This document shows positions 6,563-10,761 of a DNA stretch of 10,761 bases, piece by piece (position 1 is the first letter of the stretch; every line of letters begins with the position of its first letter). The DNA lies in contig CAAGDY010000398.1 of the NCBI GenBank assembly GCA_900768695.1, positions 1-10,761 on the forward strand, written 5' to 3'. Below the pieces are notes generated by a model, which saw only the letters and a list, made by a program, of their open reading frames with translations, was not told the origin of the DNA and did not search any database. Source of the DNA: an uncultured Anaerovibrio sp. (lineage in GTDB: Bacteria > Bacillota > Negativicutes > Selenomonadales > Selenomonadaceae). The position numbers and the translations under genes were made by a program.

Positions 6563-7534
6563 TTAATCAGCCAGAATATTATTGCAAAGTTCAACAATCT
6601 GCCATTTATTCGCCAGCTCATGCTGCTCGGCAAAGGCCCTGATGTTCCTTATGCCATCTGCCGACCCATCACTGGTCTGCAACCTTTGGCATTTTTCCAG
6701 ATAAACCTGCAACAGCTCACCCGCTCTCTTATATCCGGCAAGGCCTGCTATCGGCTCATCCTGCAGAGAATAGCCTATCAGCCTGCCGGCAATCTCCAGC
6801 AGCGAAGCATCCTCTGCCTGCTTCAGCAGCTCCGGCAGCTTGACGCGCTTGATAACGGTAATCGCCGAATACTCCGGCATGATTTCATTTTGCCAGCCTT
6901 CCTGCAGAAGCCACTCCCGCATTTCCTCGTTTTCCGGCTTCAGCATGCTGACAGCATGAATCCTGCCCCAGCCTCTCAGCTTTTTTGCCAGCTGAAAATA
7001 CATCCTGTTGGCGTCATCATAGCCGCCCAACGCAAACAGGCAGAACAGCGTCAGCTCCTCGCAGGCCGCCAGCGTCAGCAGTATCTCACGCGTCTTATCA
7101 TCCGGCTCGCTGTCCAGCACCTCCAGAATCGTCAGGGCAAATTTGACCGACTCCACATCACGGCTCTGCAAAAGCAGGGTTCTGGCGAACTGCCCCAGCC
7201 TGTCAGGTGAAAGACCCTCCGGATGCTCATATACCCATTCCTGCACCTTGTCCATAACAGGAAGCATGACAATCCCTTGGGCAAAATATGTAATCAGCGC
7301 ATTTGCCGCATCCTCAAACCGTCCCTGGGAAGCAATTTTCAGCGCCTGCTCCAGCATAGTGATGTCCGTATTGCCTGCCGGCCCCATATAATACCTGATT
7401 GTACCGTCAATAGCGCCATCTGCAAACTGCCGCCCATCCTGCAGCCTTTCCCGTAGCACAAAGCCCTCCGGCATTGTCCCCTCCGGCGTCATTGCCCCCT
7501 TGATACGGTCATAAATCGATTCCTTTTCTGCCAT
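6563..7534 (-). CDS. hypothetical protein, helical, 323 residues
   Basis: I do not recognise a family. The start at 7534 is set by GGAAAGGG placed 8 nt upstream; the extension to 7591 would run into the terminator hairpin at 7592-7623. The predicted protein (MAEKESIYDRIKG...) is soluble and acidic, with no signal peptide and no transmembrane segment. After a short N-terminal region containing RYYMGPAGNTD, it is a string of amphipathic helices of 15-25 residues rich in Leu and Ala, which would suit a TPR- or HEAT-like helical solenoid (inference from helix spacing only). Codon use matches its neighbours, so it is probably a resident gene. It lies downstream of the permease, separated by a terminator-like hairpin, and converges on the TauE/SafE gene with a 10-nt gap. 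Residual read-through from the permease could also transcribe it. Confidence 0.8.
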   Translation of the reverse strand: MAEKESIYDRIKGAMTPEGTMPEGFVLRERLQDGRQFADGAIDGTIRYYMGPAGNTDITMLEQALKIASQGRFEDAANALITYFAQGIVMLPVMDKVQEWVYEHPEGLSPDRLGQFARTLLLQSRDVESVKFALTILEVLDSEPDDKTREILLTLAACEELTLFCLFALGGYDDANRMYFQLAKKLRGWGRIHAVSMLKPENEEMREWLLQEGWQNEIMPEYSAITVIKRVKLPELLKQAEDASLLEIAGRLIGYSLQDEPIAGLAGYKRAGELLQVYLEKCQRLQTSDGSADGIRNIRAFAEQHELANKWQIVELCNNILAD

Positions 7535-7591
7535 TTTCAAAACCCTTTCCACTAATTTTTTCTCTGATAATAGCTTTCTCCAAATAAACAC

Positions 7592-7623
7592 AAGCGGTAC
7601 AGCCTCCCAAAGCCGTACCGCTT
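7592..7623 (-). terminator. probable terminator of the permease gene
   Basis: A perfect 9-bp inverted repeat, AAGCGGTAC (7592-7600) and GTACCGCTT (7615-7623), has a 14-nt loop. On the minus strand it is followed by GTGTTTATTTGG, a moderate rather than strong U-tract, 75 nt after the permease stop codon. The plus-strand side has no T run. Termination may be partial. Confidence 0.6.
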
Positions 7624-7697
7624 ATATTATACACTATTTTCCACAGAAACTTCCACCTGCGCGCCAGGTTTTATCCACCAGCCACCGGATACGCCGC

Positions 7698-9053
7698 TCA
7701 GCTCCTGCCGTTCTTCATCTTTCTCACCCGGTAGCTTACGTACAGAACCAGCAGCCATACCGGCAGCGCCCATACAGCCATCTGCATATCAGGAATCTGG
7801 TACATCATGAAGATTACCCCCGCCAGAAAAGCCAGGCAGAAATAATTCAGCCACGGATACAGCCAGGAATGAAAATGTGGAATCTGATGACCGGTCCGCT
7901 CACAATACTGGCGGAACTTCATGTGCGTCATCGTGATGGAAACCCAGTTAATAACCGCGGAAATAATCACCACTGCAAACAGATACATAAACACCTGGCT
8001 TGGAAACAGATAATTCATGATTACGATAATGAACGTTATGCCGGAGGAAATCAAAATACCCGTCACTGGCACGCCACGCTTGGAAACCCTGTGCAGAGCC
8101 GCCGGGGCATCCCCCTTGTCAGACAGTCCGTAGAGCATGCGCGAATTGCTGTAAATCGCGGAGTTATAAACAGAAACCGCCGCAGACAGCACCACCAGAT
8201 TCAGGATATGCGCCGCCGCCGGAATTCCCACATTGTCAAAAATCTGCACAAACGGGCTCGCCTCCATGCCCACCTGATTCCACGGCCACAGGCACATAAG
8301 AATAAACATTGTGCCCACATAAAAAATCAGGATACGCCAGATTACCTGATTGATAGCCTGTGGAATAGATTGGTCGGGATTTTCTGCCTCCCCTGCGGTA
8401 ATCCCCAAAAGCTCAATACCGCCAAAGGAAAACATAACAACAACGCAGGCCATCATCAGGCCCCAGACACCGTTGGGCAGGTAGCCGCCATGCGCCCATA
8501 GATTGCTCATGCAATCCGGAAAGCCAGCCGGATTGCTGAACACCAGAAAGCCGCCCAGCACTATCATGCTCAAAATCGCCACGACCTTGATTAACGCCAT
8601 CCAGAATTCCGTTTCACCATAGGCCTTTACATTAAAAAGATTGATGGCCGTAATAACCACCAGGCAGACAAATGCAGACAGCCACTGCGGCACATCCGGC
8701 AGCCAGTAGTTCACATAAATCCCTACCGCCGTCAGCTCGGCCATGCTGACCATAATATAGCAGTACCAATAATTCCAGCCGGATAAAAACCCCGGAAACT
8801 CCCCCCAGTATTTCGTGGCATAATAACTGAATGAGCCGGATACAGGCTCATCAACAGCCATTTCTCCCAACATGCGCATGATAAAATAAATTACCACACC
8901 GCCAATCAGGTACGCCAGCATCACCGACGGCCCCGTCAGGGAGATAGTTGAGGCTGAACCATAAAAAAGCCCTGTTCCGATAGCACTGCCCAGTGCCATC
9001 ATCTGCAGGTGCCTGTTCTTCAGCCCGCGCCTCAGTTCCTTTTTTTCTTCCAT
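7698..9053 (-). CDS. APC-superfamily amino acid permease, AroP/PheP-like
   Basis: A 451-residue proton-coupled amino acid importer of the inner membrane, of the amino acid transporter (AAT) family (AroP, PheP, ProY, GabP), with about 12 transmembrane segments. Family signatures are seen in order. These are the substrate-backbone motif GSAIGTGLF in helix 1 (22-30), GEMAV...GSFSYYA around 63-79, FSFGGIELLGITAGEAENP (208-226), and SVYNSAIYSNSRMLYGL (294-310) followed by the RGVPV loop. The 208-226 and 294-310 blocks resemble AroP/PheP most closely, so aromatic or another hydrophobic amino acid is the likeliest substrate, but the substrate is not proven. Length matches the family (about 450-460). 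The start at 9053 is supported by GGAGG 7 nt upstream; the in-frame extension to 9158 would cross DnaA-box-like sites and is rejected. It is transcribed from a promoter near 9227-9255 with a leader of about 167 nt carrying the DnaA-box cluster. Confidence 0.93.
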   Translation of the reverse strand: MEEKKELRRGLKNRHLQMMALGSAIGTGLFYGSASTISLTGPSVMLAYLIGGVVIYFIMRMLGEMAVDEPVSGSFSYYATKYWGEFPGFLSGWNYWYCYIMVSMAELTAVGIYVNYWLPDVPQWLSAFVCLVVITAINLFNVKAYGETEFWMALIKVVAILSMIVLGGFLVFSNPAGFPDCMSNLWAHGGYLPNGVWGLMMACVVVMFSFGGIELLGITAGEAENPDQSIPQAINQVIWRILIFYVGTMFILMCLWPWNQVGMEASPFVQIFDNVGIPAAAHILNLVVLSAAVSVYNSAIYSNSRMLYGLSDKGDAPAALHRVSKRGVPVTGILISSGITFIIVIMNYLFPSQVFMYLFAVVIISAVINWVSITMTHMKFRQYCERTGHQIPHFHSWLYPWLNYFCLAFLAGVIFMMYQIPDMQMAVWALPVWLLVLYVSYRVRKMKNGRS

Positions 9054-9092
9054 ACATATTCCTCCAGTACACACAAAAATATATGCTATTTT

Positions 9093-9227
9093 TGTGGATT
9101 GTCTGCATAACTTATCAACAGTAAAGGTCGAATTGTGGATAAAATGGTGCATAACCACATATTGTCCGCCTTTGTCTGCATAAATCCCCAGTTTTCCTGT
9201 GGATAAATTAAGTTACGATGTTGATAA
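9093..9227. promoter_or_regulatory. cluster of five DnaA-box-like sites
   Basis: Within 135 bp there are two perfect TTATCCACA boxes (as TGTGGATAA at 9134-9142 and 9198-9206). There are also two TTATCAACA boxes (direct at 9112-9120, reversed as TGTTGATAA at 9219-9227) and one box with two mismatches (TGTGGATTG, 9093-9101). All lie in the leader and promoter of the permease gene. Two weaker sites lie on the other side of that gene (TTTTCCACA 7637-7645, TTATCCACC 7671-7679). No dnaA or dnaN is present, so this more likely acts as a DnaA-titrating or DnaA-regulated region than as the chromosomal origin (inference). Confidence 0.6.
9099..9183. repeat. 12-bp direct repeat within the DnaA-box cluster
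   Basis: TTGTCTGCATAA occurs exactly at 9099-9110 and 9172-9183, 73 bp apart (about seven helical turns). The core GCATAA recurs at 9149-9154 and 9233-9238. The repeats alternate with the DnaA-box-like sites. They could be a protein-binding motif; no known regulator is assigned. Confidence 0.55.
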
Positions 9228-9255
9228 TTATAGCATAATTTGTCTCTTTGTCCAA
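9227..9255 (-). promoter_or_regulatory. permease promoter (extended -10)
   Basis: On the minus strand TATAAT (9227-9232) is preceded by TGC, an extended -10. A -35-like TTGGAC (9250-9255) stands at 17-nt spacing. The expected start is near 9220, directly on the DnaA-box-like site at 9219-9227. This promoter overlaps the divergent plus-strand promoter at 9240-9268. Confidence 0.65.
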
Positions 9256-9268
9256 CTGCTGGTATAAT
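9240..9268 (+). promoter_or_regulatory. promoter of the small gene at 9360 (extended -10)
   Basis: TTGTCT (9240-9245) and a consensus TATAAT (9263-9268) are spaced by 17 nt, with TGG in front of the -10 making it extended. The expected start is near 9275, about 85 nt before the ATG at 9360. The -35 region is interleaved with that of the divergent permease promoter. Confidence 0.7.
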
Positions 9269-9300
9269 ATAAATACTGTATTCATTCACAGTATTTATAT
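9267..9300. repeat. perfect 13-bp inverted repeat, operator-like
   Basis: ATATAAATACTGT (9267-9279) and ACAGTATTTATAT (9288-9300) are exact inverted copies around an 8-nt centre. The repeat begins at the end of the plus-strand -10 and extends over the predicted start of transcription to about +25. Because its left arm would be only partly transcribed, it suits a DNA operator for a dimeric repressor better than an RNA hairpin. No repressor gene is in view. Confidence 0.7.
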
Positions 9301-9359
9301 ACATTTATGCTATTCGTTAAAGATTAATAACACTATGCTGTAAAAAGGAAGGTTGTACT

Positions 9360-9779
9360 ATGCCAGATACCGCTAATCAGGATATCACCAGCAAAGAACT
9401 AATAGAAACGCCGCACGGAGTGCAGGAAAGCATCAAGATGGATTTACTGGGAATGATTCAGGAGGGTGCCGACCCTTTTGAAATCATATATGCCGTGGCC
9501 AGATATCTGGAAACCGCTTCGGCTGAACGGGGCTACGCCCAGCACATAATTGATAATATCCATACTATTTACGGCACTGCTCTGGGAAATGAAAAGCCTC
9601 TGGAGGATGAAATCAGCGAGCTGGATACCCGCCGACAGCGTATCCAGGCTTATCTTGATGCTACCAAAAAAGACGAAACTGTAACCGAAGATGAACGCTC
9701 ACGCCTGAATTTCTCCATCAAGGCACATCAGCGCAAAATTGAACGCCTGAAGGAGCTTCTGTCCAAAACAGAAAAATAA
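9360..9779 (+). CDS. hypothetical small acidic coiled-coil protein
   Basis: A 139-residue soluble protein of no family I recognise. The N-terminal 25 residues are polar. A helical block follows (about 26-75: MDLLGMIQEGADPFEIIYAV onward), then a long charged C-terminal region (about 80-139) with heptad-like Leu/Ile spacing and many Glu, Lys and Arg, suggesting a coiled-coil hairpin. No signal peptide or membrane segment. The start is clear: AGGAAGG 7 nt upstream, behind an extended -10 promoter and an operator-like inverted repeat, so it is likely expressed and regulated. Its stop at 9777-9779 coincides with the point where the opposite-strand phosphoethanolamine transferase homologue loses its C-terminal half. 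It may therefore be a newcomer to this site, or the intact neighbour left by a deletion. Confidence 0.78.
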   Translation: MPDTANQDITSKELIETPHGVQESIKMDLLGMIQEGADPFEIIYAVARYLETASAERGYAQHIIDNIHTIYGTALGNEKPLEDEISELDTRRQRIQAYLDATKKDETVTEDERSRLNFSIKAHQRKIERLKELLSKTEK

Positions 9780-10761
9780 TACACAAAAAACAGGTATTGA
9801 CCACCATACATTCTCATCGCGTTCCTTCGTTGACGTATTGAACACGATTGACATCACGTTTGCCGTGCCATTTCCGCAGGATATGGTATCATCAAAAACA
9901 GCCAGCTCCCCCTTAGCATGGCGTGACGTCAAATAAGGCGATGTCTCCAGATGATAACCATACAAGCTCATATGATTTCTATCCGTGGATTCCCCTAGAA
10001 TAAATACCACATATGGAATCTGCCTTGTACCGGCATCCACACTTTCCTTTGCCGCCAATTCATCCAAGGTTGCATAGGCAGTTTCCTCATTCCCCATATT
10101 GGCAACACCAAGCAAAAAATCATTAGTAACTCGCAAAATGTTCAAATGACTATAAACCGTATCCAAAAAGACACTATCGCGAACAAACTCCATGTCCCTT
10201 TGCATGCCGATATATGTTGCATAACTCTGAACCCCTATAATCACATTGCTAACAAGAGCAAAAAACAATGTAATACACATCAAGCGGCATCCTCGGCGTC
10301 CCAAGCTGTGCCTTCTGACAAAAATGGCCAACCCTCCACAAGCCACAGCAGCCAGCAAAAGTACAATACAAACCTTAAACTTGTACACATAAGTTTCCAA
10401 AAACTCCAGTGCCGTGCTAGGGTCAGTTCCCATTAAAATCATCAGCTTCGATGTATCAAGTATGTCCTCATACTGATACATGATGAACCAATCTGCTACA
10501 CAGGCAGCCCCAGCATATCCCATAAGCAAAAAAGCACACAAATACTTCATCCATTTCCACTGGAAACAATGAAAAAAACACGCCAGCAGAAAAATCCACA
10601 GTACCCCCGGCAATAAGCTTGCCAGGCCCACAGCCACCCGTTGCCACTGTTCCATATTGCCATTGACCAAAAAATATGCACCGGCTATGCTGGAATTAAA
10701 CACAAACAACCAGCAAATCAGGCTGCGCTCCCCATTAAAAACCCCGGATAACTTTTCAAAA
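9699..10761 (-). pseudogene. phosphoethanolamine transferase (EptA/CptA-like), 3'-truncated; 5' end off window
   Basis: The frame enters from the right edge and contains about five N-terminal transmembrane segments, a linker, and the start of an alkaline-phosphatase/sulfatase-type domain. That domain shows FILGESTDRNHMSLYGY, including the metal-ligand Glu (codon 9990-9992), and ISCGNGTANVMS, including the probable nucleophile Thr (codon 9864-9866). In this family a further 200 or so residues should follow, with the remaining Zn ligands (Asp-His and His). Here the frame ends within about 60 residues. Recognisable sequence stops around 9780-9800, and the rest is only the reverse strand of the small gene's 3' end, to a stop at 9699. 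No continuation exists in another frame. Working members add phosphoethanolamine to lipid A or LPS core in the outer membrane; this copy should be catalytically dead. The leftmost in-frame TTG at 10709 is not the true start, since the frame is open to the window edge. Confidence 0.75.

Noticed and set aside
9054..9158. 35-residue N-terminal extension of the permease
   Set aside because: It is encoded by the DnaA-box region and lacks a ribosome binding site; the ATG at 9053 has GGAGG at 7 nt and starts the normal family N terminus.
9054..9359. Chromosomal replication origin (oriC)
   Set aside because: DnaA boxes and AT-rich DNA are present, but dnaA, dnaN or other usual origin neighbours are absent, so a titration or regulatory site is the more careful call.
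1..10761. CRISPR array, insertion sequence, prophage or toxin-antitoxin module
   Set aside because: No regularly spaced repeats, transposase or integrase motifs, or phage genes were found. The tRNA-Gly repeat is a tandem gene pair and not an attachment-site duplication, as no integrase is nearby.

Overview
The window looks like chromosomal DNA of a diderm Firmicute, most likely a member of the Negativicutes such as a Selenomonas or Mitsuokella relative. This is an inference. Ribosome binding sites, promoters and the xpaC-telA gene pair are typical of Firmicutes, while the remains of a phosphoethanolamine-transferase-type gene (lipid A or LPS core modification) imply an outer membrane. Codon use is moderately GC-rich, while intergenic DNA is AT-rich.

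Layout, left to right. Positions 1-117 hold two tandem tRNA-Gly(GCC) genes on the minus strand (the outer one cut by the window edge), with a near-consensus promoter at 162-190. A minus-strand terminator at 212-263 closes a Cu(I) P1B-type ATPase gene (312-2957). That gene has an N-terminal metal-binding domain and, unusually, a CopZ-like metal-binding domain fused at its C terminus; the fused domain keeps its own ribosome binding site and start codon. Divergent from it is a plus-strand operon, xpaC-like (3247-4143) and telA-like (4171-5322), ended by a bidirectional terminator shared with a minus-strand tRNA-Thr(CGT) gene (5426-5501).

From 5613 a plus-strand extended -10 promoter drives a TauE/SafE-type membrane transporter (5794-6552). 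Its leader is remarkable: a perfect Shine-Dalgarno sequence lies 116 nt before the start codon, and the gap is almost entirely filled by a 106-nt structured element closed by an 8-bp perfect inverted repeat. Converging on the transporter is an unrecognised, mostly helical 323-residue protein gene (6563-7534, minus). Upstream of that, also on the minus strand, is an AroP/PheP-like amino acid permease (7698-9053) with its own terminator.

The 306-bp region between the permease and the next gene (9054-9359) is the densest regulatory stretch. It holds a cluster of five DnaA-box-like 9-mers (two perfect TTATCCACA boxes), a 12-bp direct repeat, two divergent overlapping extended -10 promoters, and a perfect 13-bp inverted repeat placed like an operator at the start of a small unrecognised coiled-coil gene (9360-9779). 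The window ends in a phosphoethanolamine transferase-like gene (minus) that runs off the right edge and has lost its C-terminal catalytic half at a junction just after the stop codon of the small gene.

The genes do not form a single pathway. They read as independent housekeeping, stress and transport units: copper efflux, a toxic-anion/envelope stress pair, a sulfur-compound or organic-anion exporter, and amino acid uptake. The features most worth following are the DnaA-box cluster, the SD-stem-start leader and the CopA-CopZ fusion with a possible internal start.
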